Part shown: positions 15,338 to 24,389 of the stretch, piece by piece | Numbering within the stretch: the first letter of the stretch is position 1 | How the letters are laid out: the number at the start of each line of letters is the position of its first letter | Assembly: GCF_000220255.1 (NCBI RefSeq) | Contig: NZ_GL982513.1 | Location: 673,108 to 711,147 of the forward strand | DNA from: Prevotella pallens ATCC 700821 | GTDB lineage: Bacteria > Bacteroidota > Bacteroidia > Bacteroidales > Bacteroidaceae | Reading direction: 5' to 3' | DNA length: 38,040 nt | Position numbers and translations under genes: made by a program | Notes under the pieces: model-generated | Seen by the model: the letters and a program-made list of their open reading frames with translations, nothing else | Told to the model about the DNA's origin: nothing | Database searches by the model: none

Positions 15338-17434
15338 TTACGATATGGCACCCCAATTTATATTAGCATTTCTTAACTCTTTGAGCCTATTCCAAAGTAA
15401 ATTATATTCACTTTTCGAGCAAGTAGGGTCGTTATCTATTATTTTCTTGGCTTCATCTCGTGCAAGTTGTACTAATTGTCCGTCTCGTGCGATATCTGCT
15501 ATTTTTAAATCGAATGCAATTCCACTTTGTTGTGTGCCTTCAAGATCGCCTGGACCACGAAGTTTTAAATCGGCTTCTGCTATTTCAAAACCATCGTTTG
15601 TATTGCACATAATATCAATTCGTCTTCGTGTTTCAGTAGTAAGTTTATGATTGGTTACCAATATACAGAAACTTTGTTCAGCACCTCTGCCCACTCTCCC
15701 TCGTAATTGGTGTAGTTGCGATAGTCCAAAGCGTTGAGCATCTAAAATAACCATTACGCTTGCATTAGGAACATTCACACCAACTTCTATAACGGTAGTA
15801 GCCACAAGTATTTGTGTTTGTCCTTCTACAAAGAGTTTCATTTCGGCTTCTTTTTCTTTATCTTTCATTTGACCATGGATTTTGCTCATTTTAAATTCAG
15901 GGAATACCTCCTTTAGAGCTTCGTATCCACTTTTGAGATTTTTAAGATCTATTTTTTCGCTTTCCTTGATTAATGGGAATACTATATAAACCTGACGTCC
16001 TAAGTTTATTTGTTTGCGTATACCATCGTAGAGGCTGGTTGTTTGTGTGTCGAATTTATGAATGGTTTGAATGGGTTTTCTTCCGGGAGGCAATTCGTCT
16101 ATTACACTTACATCTAAATCGCCGTATATTGTCATTGCTAAAGTACGTGGAATAGGTGTAGCGGTCATAACAAGAATATGTGGTGGATTTTCGTTTTTCT
16201 TCCATAATTTTGCACGTTGTGCAACACCAAAGCGATGTTGTTCGTCTATTACAGCCAAACCTAAATTGTTGAATTGTATTTTATCTTCAATAATAGCGTG
16301 AGTTCCCACAACAATATGGATAGAACCATCGATAAGTCCGTCTGTTACTTCTTTACGTTTTTTGCCTTTCACGATACCAGTTAGCAATTCGATACGCAAA
16401 TTCATTCCGTGTAAGAATTCTTTTAAGGTTTGCAGATGTTGTTCAGCAAGAATTTCTGTGGGAGCCATAAGGCAAGTTTGGAAACCATTGTCTACAGCAA
16501 TAAGCATAGACATAAGTGCGACAAGTGTTTTTCCAGAACCAACATCGCCTTGTAGCAAGCGGTTCATTTGTTTTCCGCTTCCCATATCAGCACGAATTTC
16601 TTTTATTACACGTTTTTGAGCATTGGTTAGTTCGAAAGGTAAATTATGCGTATAGAACCAGTTGAATTGTTTACCAATAGTTTTGAAATAGTAGCCACGA
16701 TATTTTCTACGTTGATCGCTTGCATATCGTAATATATTTAGCTGTACGTAGAATAGTTCTTCAAATTTTAAACGAACTTGCGCTCGTTGTGTGTCATCGA
16801 TAGAGGCTGGGTAGTGAATTTTACGTAAGGCATCGTTACGCGATATAAGATGCAAACGTTGAGTAATGAAATTAGGTAATGTTTCTGGTAATGGTTCTAC
16901 CAGTTTTTCTATAAGAGTTTTGGTTAATTTTTCTATGGTATGCGAGGTTATTCCCGCTTTCTTCATTTTTTCTGTAGTGTTATAAAAAGGTTGCATTCCC
17001 ATATTGTTGAGTTGCAACTCTGAAGTGTCGTCTATATCGGGATGTGTAAATTGAAATCGTTGATTGTAGATAGAGGGTTTTCCGAATATTACGTATTCTT
17101 TCTCAATGAAGTAGTTTTTATATATATATTGTGAGCCATTAAACCATACAAGATCGCAGACACCGTGCCCATCAGTGAAGTGTGCAACTATACGTTTTTT
17201 TCGTCGTCCCATATCAAATTCTTCGAAGCTTAGGATATGTCCTTTAATTTGTACGTATGGCATATTAGCACTAAGCTCCGAAATGAGATAAATCTTTGTG
17301 CGATCTACATATTTATATGGATAGTATTCTAACAAATCGCTATATGTAGAGATACCAAGTTCTTTTTTTAGAATCTCTTTGCGATGTGGGCCTACCCCTG
17401 TGAGATACATTATGTCTTGTTGGAGTATATCCAT
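15338..17434 (-). CDS. recG: ATP-dependent DNA helicase RecG
   Basis: A 698-residue cytoplasmic helicase that remodels stalled replication forks and Holliday junctions. The N-terminal wedge/OB domain (about 1-230) starts with the family sequence LTGVGPHRKEILKKELGI. Helicase motifs follow in order: Walker A LLQGDVGSGKTLVAL, motif Ia LMAPTEILAEQH, the DExH box VIDEQHRFGV, motif III MTATPIPRTLA, and motifs V-VI VIEVGVNVPNA and QLRGRVGRG. The TRG region near the C-terminus (NDGFEIAEADLKLRGPGDLEGTQQSG, split here) is present. Length is normal. It is the last gene of the operon after DJ-1 and ispD, with a 9-nt gap. Confidence 0.97.
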   Translation of the reverse strand: MDILQQDIMYLTGVGPHRKEILKKELGISTYSDLLEYYPYKYVDRTKIYLISELSANMPYVQIKGHILSFEEFDMGRRKKRIVAHFTDGHGVCDLVWFNGSQYIYKNYFIEKEYVIFGKPSIYNQRFQFTHPDIDDTSELQLNNMGMQPFYNTTEKMKKAGITSHTIEKLTKTLIEKLVEPLPETLPNFITQRLHLISRNDALRKIHYPASIDDTQRAQVRLKFEELFYVQLNILRYASDQRRKYRGYYFKTIGKQFNWFYTHNLPFELTNAQKRVIKEIRADMGSGKQMNRLLQGDVGSGKTLVALMSMLIAVDNGFQTCLMAPTEILAEQHLQTLKEFLHGMNLRIELLTGIVKGKKRKEVTDGLIDGSIHIVVGTHAIIEDKIQFNNLGLAVIDEQHRFGVAQRAKLWKKNENPPHILVMTATPIPRTLAMTIYGDLDVSVIDELPPGRKPIQTIHKFDTQTTSLYDGIRKQINLGRQVYIVFPLIKESEKIDLKNLKSGYEALKEVFPEFKMSKIHGQMKDKEKEAEMKLFVEGQTQILVATTVIEVGVNVPNASVMVILDAQRFGLSQLHQLRGRVGRGAEQSFCILVTNHKLTTETRRRIDIMCNTNDGFEIAEADLKLRGPGDLEGTQQSGIAFDLKIADIARDGQLVQLARDEAKKIIDNDPTCSKSEYNLLWNRLKELRNANINWGAIS

Positions 17435-17443
17435 TCAGGCGTG

Positions 17444-18130
17444 TTAATCTTTTGGTTGTTTCTCGTTAATAAGTATTTCTGCTAACTTTAGGTCTAACGG
17501 TGTTGTTATCTTAATATTCTCTTGGTTTCCTTCTACTAACGATATTTTGCAACCAAATTGTTCCATAACAGTAGCATCGTCTGTAAAAGACTCTTGATAG
17601 GGTTGTGCAAATGCCATTTTTGCCATCATAATATTGAACACTTGTGGCGTTTGTACATTGTAATAATTGGCTCGTTCTACACTTTTTGAGTTTCCGTTCT
17701 TTTCTACAATACGTAAACTTTCGGTTAGGGGCATTACAGGAATAGCTGCACAGGTTAGTTGTGCTTCATCGTAACATCGTTTAATAGTATTTACCGAAAC
17801 AAATGGGCGTACACCATCGTGAATACCTACAAGACCATCGTTTCCTTCTGGAATTTGTGATAAACCATTGAGAGAAGATTCGAAACGTGTGGTACCACCA
17901 TTAACAATTTGATGTTCGATGGTAAAAGAATATTTGCTGCATAGTTCTTTCCACAAGTTTTGTTGTTCTTCGGGAAGTACAAGAATAATTTTTAAAGTTT
18001 TATCGTACTCGTGGAAGCGTTCGATAGTATGCATTAATATTGGTTTTTCGCCTATGAGAAGAAACTGTTTGGGGACTTCATTTCCCATTCGTTGTCCTTT
18101 ACCACCTGCAACTATAACAATATAATTCAT
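17444..18130 (-). CDS. ispD: 2-C-methyl-D-erythritol 4-phosphate cytidylyltransferase
   Basis: A 228-residue cytoplasmic enzyme of the non-mevalonate isoprenoid pathway; it joins CTP and 2-C-methyl-D-erythritol 4-phosphate. The nucleotide-binding start IVAGGKGQRMGNEVPKQFL is intact, as are the central HDGVRPFVS motif and the substrate-site TPQVF and ESFTDDATV segments. Length is typical. It lies between the DJ-1 gene (22-nt gap) and recG (9-nt gap), an order I know as conserved in Bacteroidales. The translational start at 18130 (MNYIVIVAGGKG) leaves no room for a different one. Confidence 0.96.
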   Translation of the reverse strand: MNYIVIVAGGKGQRMGNEVPKQFLLIGEKPILMHTIERFHEYDKTLKIILVLPEEQQNLWKELCSKYSFTIEHQIVNGGTTRFESSLNGLSQIPEGNDGLVGIHDGVRPFVSVNTIKRCYDEAQLTCAAIPVMPLTESLRIVEKNGNSKSVERANYYNVQTPQVFNIMMAKMAFAQPYQESFTDDATVMEQFGCKISLVEGNQENIKITTPLDLKLAEILINEKQPKD

Positions 18131-18152
18131 TGTTTATTCAATAGAAAGTTAT

Positions 18153-18722
18153 TTAATGAAGTTTTATTAGTTCAGGAATCAACATACCATCTTTCACCTC
18201 TTTTGCAATAGCTATAGATGTGAGCTGTTCCAAAAGAGTAAAACCATAAATAAAAGCTGCAGCTGGTCCTTTACCCGTAGTAATATTCCCATCTATTGTG
18301 CAAAGCTCTCCAGTATATTCTGCGCCAGTTAGTCGCTTTTCAAAGCCAGGATAGCAAGTTGCACGTTTCCCTTTTAACACTCCAACAGACCCTAACACCA
18401 TAGGAGCGGCACAAATTGCTCCCAAACGTTTACCATTTTCGTTCTGTTTAACGAGTAATTTACGCAAACCTTCGTGTAGGTTTAAGTTAGCAGCTCCAGG
18501 CATTCCACCTGGTAACATAAGAATGTCTGCATCTGAGAAATCATTAACCTCATCGAATAAGAGATCGGCTTTTACAGTAATTCCATTTGCCGATTCTACC
18601 ATTAAATTATTGGAAATGCTAACTGTTTTTACTTCAACACCACCTCTTCGAAGTATATCTACTGGTGCCAATGCTTCTATATCTTCAAAGCCATTAGCTA
18701 GAAATTCGTATGCTTTTGCCAT
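18153..18722 (-). CDS. DJ-1/PfpI family protein
   Basis: A 189-residue cytoplasmic protein of the DJ-1 subgroup. The nucleophile elbow reads GAICAAPMVLG with the conserved Cys, and the early Glu is in NGFEDIEALAPVD. The GNITTGKGPAAAFIYGF stretch near the C-terminus is typical of the DJ-1/YajL branch rather than PfpI proteases. Members have been linked to deglycation of proteins or nucleotides and to oxidative stress, but the reaction here cannot be told from sequence. First gene of the operon with ispD and recG. Confidence 0.9.
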   Translation of the reverse strand: MAKAYEFLANGFEDIEALAPVDILRRGGVEVKTVSISNNLMVESANGITVKADLLFDEVNDFSDADILMLPGGMPGAANLNLHEGLRKLLVKQNENGKRLGAICAAPMVLGSVGVLKGKRATCYPGFEKRLTGAEYTGELCTIDGNITTGKGPAAAFIYGFTLLEQLTSIAIAKEVKDGMLIPELIKLH

Positions 18723-18855
18723 ATATTTTTTATTTAAACCTTTAAAATTCCATCTTATTTTGTTATTTTTGCAAAAGAAAAGTATTGATTAAGTCTTTTT
18801 GAAATAACCCAAAAGACATTCAACAATAGGTCTCGTCTCCTAAAAAATACGCTTG

Positions 18856-18887
18856 CAAATATACGATATTATTCACAATTTGGCAAA
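18856..18887 (-). promoter_or_regulatory. Promoter of the DJ-1 - ispD - recG operon
   Basis: Minus-strand TTTG (18887-18884), a 20-nt spacer and TATATTTG (18863-18856) match both Bacteroidota promoter boxes (-33 TTTG, -7 TAnnTTTG). The implied leader is about 127 nt. Confidence 0.6.
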
Positions 18888-18954
18888 GACGGAGGAGAAA
18901 AGATTAGTTATGCACTGTTTTTGACGGTGGAATATAACTTTAGACATAAAATTT

Positions 18955-19842
18955 ATGATAAGAAAAGAACTTAGTTTCGCAATCTTCGGGAATAATAAAC
19001 AAACACTTGAAGCCGATTATATAAAAGAAGTATTTGATTATCTTACCAAGCATAATGCTCGAATCTTTGTGGAGGAACATCTTTATGAGAACCTTTGTAA
19101 AGATTTTGTTAAACGAGAATTAGTTTCGGGAGTGATTACGGACGATAATTTTAATACAGATTATGCAATCTCTTTAGGAGGCGATGGTACTTTTCTTAGA
19201 GTGGCTAGTAAGGTGGGGGAGAAACAAATACCTATTATTGGAGTGAATATGGGACGTTTAGGTTTTCTTGCTAATGTGTTGCCAGGTGAAATTAAAGAAG
19301 TCTTAGATGCTATATATAGAGGTGATTTTGATATTGATGAGCGTTCTGTTATAAAAATAGAATCGGAGAACGAGGTTATAGAAACAAGTCCTTATGCTTT
19401 GAACGATATATCCATATTAAAGCGTGATAATGCCTCGATGATAACAATTCATACCAATATAGACGATGAATATTTAGTAACATATCAGGCAGATGGTTTA
19501 ATAATAAGTACACCAACAGGCTCAACAGCTTATTCTTTATCGAATGGCGGTCCTATTATTGTTCCTCGAGGTGATATTTTATGTTTAACACCAGTTGCAC
19601 CACATAGTTTAAATATTCGCCCGATAGTGTTCAACAATAATGTTATAGTGCGTTTAAAAGTAGAAAGTCGTAGCCATAACTATTTGGTAGCAATTGATGG
19701 GCGTTCGGTAAAACTTAAAGAAGGGACCATATTGACAATAAAGAAAGCTTCTTTTGTAACACGAATAGTAAAATGCCGCAATTATAGTTATTTTTCTACA
19801 TTGCGAACCAAACTTATGTGGGGTGCTGATTTGAGAAAATAA
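18955..19842 (+). CDS. nadK: NAD kinase
   Basis: A 295-residue cytoplasmic enzyme that phosphorylates NAD to NADP. The GGDGTFLR motif (residues 75-82) carries the catalytic Asp. NMGRLGFLA, the NDISILKRD segment and TPTGSTAYSLSNGGP complete the family's nucleotide site. Length is normal. It is divergent from the DJ-1 operon and followed 64 nt later by an ABC transporter gene on the same strand. An upstream TAACTTTA (18935-18942) resembles a weak -7 box 12 nt before the start. Confidence 0.96.
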   Translation: MIRKELSFAIFGNNKQTLEADYIKEVFDYLTKHNARIFVEEHLYENLCKDFVKRELVSGVITDDNFNTDYAISLGGDGTFLRVASKVGEKQIPIIGVNMGRLGFLANVLPGEIKEVLDAIYRGDFDIDERSVIKIESENEVIETSPYALNDISILKRDNASMITIHTNIDDEYLVTYQADGLIISTPTGSTAYSLSNGGPIIVPRGDILCLTPVAPHSLNIRPIVFNNNVIVRLKVESRSHNYLVAIDGRSVKLKEGTILTIKKASFVTRIVKCRNYSYFSTLRTKLMWGADLRK

Positions 19843-19906
19843 CATAGAAAGCGAACTGTATGGAACGTATGGAAAAGGTAAAATACAGAAAAGAGTCTCC
19901 AAAGTA

Positions 19907-21625
19907 ATGAGAATAAAAGTTTTTTTCAATGCTCCGAAAACCAAATATGGTGCAAAAGAAATTTTTCTTTGGCTTTGGCGTGCATGGCGTGGAAACCGTT
20001 TGCAGGCTGTGCTTAATGCCATGGTTGGTCTTTTTGGTGTTGTAGTATCGTTATCATCAGTATGGGCAGTACAACACGCTATAGATGTTGCATCTCACGA
20101 AACAGAAGGAAACATAATTATTGCTGTACTTATTATGGGTGTACTTATTTTGTGTAACTTTGCACTAAATATAGCTTCGGTTTGGATACGGAATATTTTG
20201 GGGATTAAGGCTCAGAATAAAATGCAGCAAAAGTTACTCGACCGTATCTTACGCTCAAAATGGAATGGAAAAGAAACGCACCATTCAGGAGATGTGCTAA
20301 ATAGATTAGAAACAGATGTAACCAATGTAGTAAACTTCTTGACTGAGGTTATTCCAAACTCACTTTCCACTTTAGCACTCTTTGTAGGAGCATTTGGCTA
20401 CTTGTTTATGATGGATTGGCGTTTGGCAATTGTTATTGTTATTATGATTCCTATCTTTATTCTCTTTAGTCGTGTATATGTACGGCAAATGCGTCATCTA
20501 ACAAGTGAAGTTCGAACATCTGACTCAAAGGTTCAAAGTATATTGCAAGAAACTATTCAACATAGACTACTTATTAAAACTTTAGAAGGCGATAGTGCTG
20601 CTGTTGATAGATTAGAAGACACACAAAGTGTATTGCGAAGTAATGTTGTGAAGCGTACAAAATTCTCGGTATTTTCTTATTTAGTGCTTAATCTTGGCTT
20701 TTCTATTGGCTATCTTATAGCTTTTACTTGGGCAGCTGTTAGACTTTCGGGAGGCACATTAACCTTTGGTGGTATGACTGCCTTCTTGCAATTGGTAAAC
20801 AAAATACAAAATCCAGCACGCCAACTTACACATCTTGCGCCTCAATTTGTGTCGGTTTTCACTGCGGCAGAACGATTGATGGAGTTAGAAGAAAATCCAT
20901 TAGAAGAACAAGGAGAGCCTATTGAGCTGAAAACACCATGTGGCGTACGTTTCATAGATGTAGCTTTTGCATACGATGATTCGGAAGATAATGTAATAGA
21001 ACACCTTACTTTTGATTTCTATCCTACTTCTTGTACAGCCATTTTAGGTGAAACTGGAGCAGGAAAGACTACTATGGTGCGTATGATTTTGGCTCTTTTG
21101 CAACCTAATAGCGGGAAAGTTGAAATATATAACGAAAAGGAAAGCTATGAACTAAGCCCACTTTTGCGTACAAACTTTGTATATGTACCACAAGGAAATA
21201 CGCTTATGAGTGGCTCTATTCGCGACAATCTTCGTTTAGGAAAACTAGATGCTACAGACGATGAAATGATGGAAGCACTCAAACAAAGTTGTGCTGACTT
21301 TGTGTTTGAACTTCCCGATGGGCTAAATACACAATGTACGGAACAAGGTGGGGGGCTTAGCGAAGGGCAAGCTCAACGTATTTCTATTGCAAGAGCATTG
21401 TTGCGTAATCGTAGTATAATGCTGTTTGATGAGGCAACATCTGCACTTGACCCTGACACAGAGCGAAATCTGTTGCAAAATATTCTATCGAAACGAAATA
21501 AAACAATTATATTTATAACGCATAGACCTGCAGTGATGGAATATTGCGACCAGACGATAGAAATAAAGAAACGACATTCGTGTAGAGAGTATATTAAGGA
21601 GAAAGTAAATGGAAACTCTAATTGA
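19907..21625 (+). CDS. ABC transporter, fused permease and ATP-binding protein (exporter type)
   Basis: A 572-residue half-transporter. Residues about 20-310 are the ABC_membrane exporter fold with up to six membrane helices (e.g. ALNAMVGLFGVVVSLSSVWA, IAVLIMGVLILCNFALNIA). The ATPase domain spans about 345-560: Walker A GETGAGKTT near 381, Q-loop VYVPQGNTLMSGSIRDNL, signature LSEGQAQRISIARAL near 484, Walker B IMLFDEATSALD, and switch His in FITHRP. The signature reads LSEGQ rather than LSGGQ, a tolerated variant. Members export lipids, peptides or drugs, and the substrate is unknown here. It overlaps the earliest possible start of the next gene, so the three plus-strand genes probably form one operon. 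Confidence 0.92.
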   Translation: MRIKVFFNAPKTKYGAKEIFLWLWRAWRGNRLQAVLNAMVGLFGVVVSLSSVWAVQHAIDVASHETEGNIIIAVLIMGVLILCNFALNIASVWIRNILGIKAQNKMQQKLLDRILRSKWNGKETHHSGDVLNRLETDVTNVVNFLTEVIPNSLSTLALFVGAFGYLFMMDWRLAIVIVIMIPIFILFSRVYVRQMRHLTSEVRTSDSKVQSILQETIQHRLLIKTLEGDSAAVDRLEDTQSVLRSNVVKRTKFSVFSYLVLNLGFSIGYLIAFTWAAVRLSGGTLTFGGMTAFLQLVNKIQNPARQLTHLAPQFVSVFTAAERLMELEENPLEEQGEPIELKTPCGVRFIDVAFAYDDSEDNVIEHLTFDFYPTSCTAILGETGAGKTTMVRMILALLQPNSGKVEIYNEKESYELSPLLRTNFVYVPQGNTLMSGSIRDNLRLGKLDATDDEMMEALKQSCADFVFELPDGLNTQCTEQGGGLSEGQAQRISIARALLRNRSIMLFDEATSALDPDTERNLLQNILSKRNKTIIFITHRPAVMEYCDQTIEIKKRHSCREYIKEKVNGNSN

Positions 21626-21653
21626 CATATATAACAATAAAAGAAAAACGGAA

Positions 21654-22580
21654 ATGAAAAGAATTATTCTATCAACTATGTTTCTTTTAGCGACTTTCGC
21701 TACTGTTGTGGCACAAGATTTAGATAGTAAGTATGCCACAAACCTATTGAAGAATGGCACTGTTGCGCCTGAATTTACATTGCGTACAGCCGACGAGAAA
21801 GAAATAAAACTTAGCGAGTTTAGGGGAAACTACGTTGTTTTAGACTTTTGGGCTTCGTGGTGTCCTGATTGTAGAAAAGATATTCCAGCAATGAAACAGC
21901 TTTGGAATGACTTTATGGATTATAATGTGCGTATCATAGGTATATCTTTCGATACAAATAAAGATGCGTGGGTGAATACATATTGGGATAAATATCAAAT
22001 GAATTGGACACAAGTGAGCGAACTGAAGAAGTGGAAAAAAGAAACAAAAATAGACCGCTTATACCATATAGATTGGATTCCTGCGATGTATCTTATAGAC
22101 CCAAATGGAAAAATAGTACTTGGTACTGTTGAAATAGAAAAATTGCGTGCAACGTTAGAAGGATTAAAGACCAAACTAAAAATGTCTTCTGCAGATGTTA
22201 TGCCTGCGTATGTTGGTGGTAATGAAGCAATGGAACAATATTTGAAAGAACACCAGCTTTACACATTACAAACACGTAAGATGCGTGTCGAAGCTAAGGT
22301 TGAAGTGTTGTTTAGTGTTGAAATGGACGGAGCTATTACTGGCGCACGTGTCTTAAATGTTACGGAACTGAAGGCGAATAGTCCTAAATTCGATAAATTA
22401 AGTAAAGATAAGCAGAACGAAGTAATAGCGGCTGCTAATGAACATTTCCGTAAAGAGGCTATTAGGTTAGTAGAACACATGCCAAAGTGGACACCTGCTT
22501 TAAAGAAAAATCGTCCTGTAAAGGAAACAACAACGATAGTAGTAGAGTTTAATCCATATTATAAAGGTCCTAAAAAGTAA
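21654..22580 (+). CDS. Exported thioredoxin-like (TlpA/ResA) protein with C-terminal TonB_C-like domain
   Basis: A 308-residue protein. I chose the ATG at 21654 because it begins directly with a signal peptide (MKRIILSTMFLLATFATVVAQ); the earlier ATG at 21609 overlaps the ABC gene and adds a polar tail. Residues about 35-170 are a TlpA/ResA/AhpC-type thioredoxin fold with the redox pair WCPDC (Cys70, Cys73). Residues about 184-305 match the TonB C-terminal pattern: VGGNEAMEQYLKEH, then VEVLFSVEMDGAITGARVLN, a charged insertion, and EAIRLVEHMPKWTPALKKNRPV ending in a beta strand, TIVVEFNP (split here). This domain in TonB binds outer-membrane receptors or envelope partners. The fusion suggests a periplasmic thiol-redox protein docked to another envelope component. 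No membrane anchor beyond the signal peptide is seen. Confidence 0.85.
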   Translation: MKRIILSTMFLLATFATVVAQDLDSKYATNLLKNGTVAPEFTLRTADEKEIKLSEFRGNYVVLDFWASWCPDCRKDIPAMKQLWNDFMDYNVRIIGISFDTNKDAWVNTYWDKYQMNWTQVSELKKWKKETKIDRLYHIDWIPAMYLIDPNGKIVLGTVEIEKLRATLEGLKTKLKMSSADVMPAYVGGNEAMEQYLKEHQLYTLQTRKMRVEAKVEVLFSVEMDGAITGARVLNVTELKANSPKFDKLSKDKQNEVIAAANEHFRKEAIRLVEHMPKWTPALKKNRPVKETTTIVVEFNPYYKGPKK

Positions 22581-22964
22581 TTCTGTTGTAAAAAATAGAA
22601 TAGTGAAACCTTAATTTGAAATACTAATATGACTTTTCTCTGTTATTTAGAGGATTGGTTTCAAGATATGCGGCAGTTGTTCCTTTATATAGCAGAGAAA
22701 AGCACAACAGTTTACCTTCTTTTCTACAGAGCGTTAATAGGTTCTATAATATATTGTAAAAGTAAGGTATGATATATGAGGGTGTGTCAAAACTCGTTTT
22801 CAGCTAAAGACAGCTATCATTTTGTAAAGAATAACCGTTACCAAGGAGTTAATAACTCAATGATAACGGTTACTTTAATATTTATGAGGGAGTGAAACTG
22901 TTAATATGAAAGGAAGCTTTTCTGAATTCTTAGTTTTGACACACCCCCATATAAGAAATCTATC
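22581..22964. other. Convergent intergenic region tlpA-like / aspA
   Basis: 384 bp with no gene. The left half holds a 10-bp inverted repeat, CTTTTCTCTG (22633-22642) with CAGAGAAAAG (22693-22702), 50 nt apart. The right half is the 181-bp inverted-repeat element described separately. Either could stop transcription from both sides. Confidence 0.5.
22773..22953. mobile_element. MITE-like element with 22-bp terminal inverted repeats
   Basis: Ends at 22773-22794 and 22932-22953 are inverted copies with one mismatch and contain GGGTGTGTCAAAACT / AGTTTTGACACACCC. An inner pair TAACCGTTA (22832-22840) and TAACGGTTA (22864-22872), plus GAGTT/AACTC, make the middle foldable as well. No ORF is present. 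GGGTGTGTCAAAA-type ends are familiar from Bacteroidota insertion sequences, so I infer a non-autonomous element mobilised by such a transposase. The outer ATAT may be a target-site duplication. The right end lies 12 nt from the aspA stop codon, so it may also terminate aspA. Confidence 0.55.
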
Positions 22965-24389
22965 TTATTTTACTTTCTCTTCTGAGTCGAGCATGTGTTC
23001 TGGAGAAAGTATTTTGTCGAGTTGCTCTTTTGTAAGAACACCCTCTTCGAGTACTATATTGTATACAGAACCGCCAGTTTCAAGTGCTTTTTTAGCAATC
23101 TTAGTACTGTTCTTATAACCAATGTATGGATTAAGTGCTGTAACAATACCTATAGAATGTTTTACCATCTCTGCATTGTGTTCGCGGTTTAAAGTAATAC
23201 CATCTATACATTTCTCTCTAAGGGTATCGAAAGCTTCGCCTAACCAGGTAATATCTTCTACTAGGCATTGCATAATAATTGGTTCCATTACATTCAATTG
23301 CAATTGACCAGCTTCGGCAGCAAGCATAACCGTTGTATCGTTACCAATAACTTTGAAGCAAGTTTGATTTGTAACTTCTGGGATAACAGGGTTTACCTTG
23401 CCTGGCATAATACTTGAACCTGGAGCCATTGGAGGAAGATTGATTTCGTGAAGACCACAACGTGGACCAGATGCCATAAGACGGAGGTCGTTACAAATCT
23501 TAGAAAGTTTTATAGCCAAACGCTTCATTGCGCTACTGTATTGTACTAAATCGGTAGTGTCTGGGGTTGCAGCTATAAGGTCTTCACTTGCTTTAAACTC
23601 CATACCAGTAAGTTCGCTTAACTTCTTTGCACACACTTTAGGGAAACCTGGTGCAGCATTTAAGCCTGTACCAATAGCTGTTCCACCCATATTTATTTCG
23701 AGGAACATATCGGCACTCTTGTTTAAATTCTCTATTTCGGCTTCGAGCAGATTGGCAAACGCATTAAATTCTTGTCCGCTTGTCATAGGAACGGCATCTT
23801 GTAGCTGTGTACGTCCCATTTTTATATCGTGCTTAAACTCTTCAGCCTTTTTACGGAAAGATGCTATAAGCTTTGCGAGTTTCTCTACTAATGTTTTGTT
23901 CATACGAAGCAAAGCTACATGTATAGCTGTTGGGTATGCATCGTTAGTAGATTGACCGCAGTTAGCGTGGTCGTTAGGTGCACAATATTTAAATTCGCCC
24001 TTATTATGACCAAGTATCTCGCATGCACGGTTGGCTATAACTTCGTTCGCATTCATATTTACAGATGTACCTGCACCACCTTGTACCATATCGGTAACAA
24101 AATCTTCGTGGAACTTTCCATCTATAATTTCGCGACACGCCTGTGCCATTGCATCACAAATTTCGTTGTTAATTTCGCCTAACTCTCGGTTTGTTTCAAC
24201 AGCTGCTAGTTTAACGTATGCCATTGCGATAACGTAGTCTGGATAGTCGCACATTCTCTTTCCAGAGATATGATAGTTATTTACTGCACGTTGTGTTTGC
24301 ACGCCGTAGTATGCGTTTGCTGGTACTTGAAGTTCGCCTAAAAGGTCGCTTTCAATACGGAAGTTTTTGTTGTTTGTTTCGTTTGCCAT
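22965..24389 (-). CDS. aspA: Aspartate ammonia-lyase
   Basis: Converts L-aspartate to fumarate and ammonia. The fumarase/aspartase signature GSSIMPGKVNPVIPEVTNQ is complete and contains the catalytic loop Ser. Other marks are RIESDLLGELQVPANAYYGVQT at the N-terminus (split here), GGAGTSVNMNANEVIANRA and the TGQ/TSG substrate loops. AspA is favoured over fumarase FumC because of the LLGE...VPANAYYG start and the context of asparaginase and Dcu carrier in the same window. I start at ATG 24389 (474 aa). The upstream in-frame start would be TTG at 24401 and adds only four residues. The leader appears long, about 200 nt. Confidence 0.93.
   Translation of the reverse strand: MANETNNKNFRIESDLLGELQVPANAYYGVQTQRAVNNYHISGKRMCDYPDYVIAMAYVKLAAVETNRELGEINNEICDAMAQACREIIDGKFHEDFVTDMVQGGAGTSVNMNANEVIANRACEILGHNKGEFKYCAPNDHANCGQSTNDAYPTAIHVALLRMNKTLVEKLAKLIASFRKKAEEFKHDIKMGRTQLQDAVPMTSGQEFNAFANLLEAEIENLNKSADMFLEINMGGTAIGTGLNAAPGFPKVCAKKLSELTGMEFKASEDLIAATPDTTDLVQYSSAMKRLAIKLSKICNDLRLMASGPRCGLHEINLPPMAPGSSIMPGKVNPVIPEVTNQTCFKVIGNDTTVMLAAEAGQLQLNVMEPIIMQCLVEDITWLGEAFDTLREKCIDGITLNREHNAEMVKHSIGIVTALNPYIGYKNSTKIAKKALETGGSVYNIVLEEGVLTKEQLDKILSPEHMLDSEEKVK

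Noticed and set aside
21609..21653. Upstream ATG start for the thioredoxin-like gene
   Set aside because: It would overlap the ABC gene and place 15 polar residues before a good signal peptide.
22633..22702. CTTTTCTCTG/CAGAGAAAAG inverted repeat as a second mobile element
   Set aside because: It has only 10-bp arms, no recognisable ends and no target duplication. It could be part of a terminator.
22965..24389. Fumarase (fumC) instead of aspartate ammonia-lyase
   Set aside because: Both share the GSSIMPGKVNP signature, but the N-terminal LLGELQVPANAYYG and the length fit AspA better.
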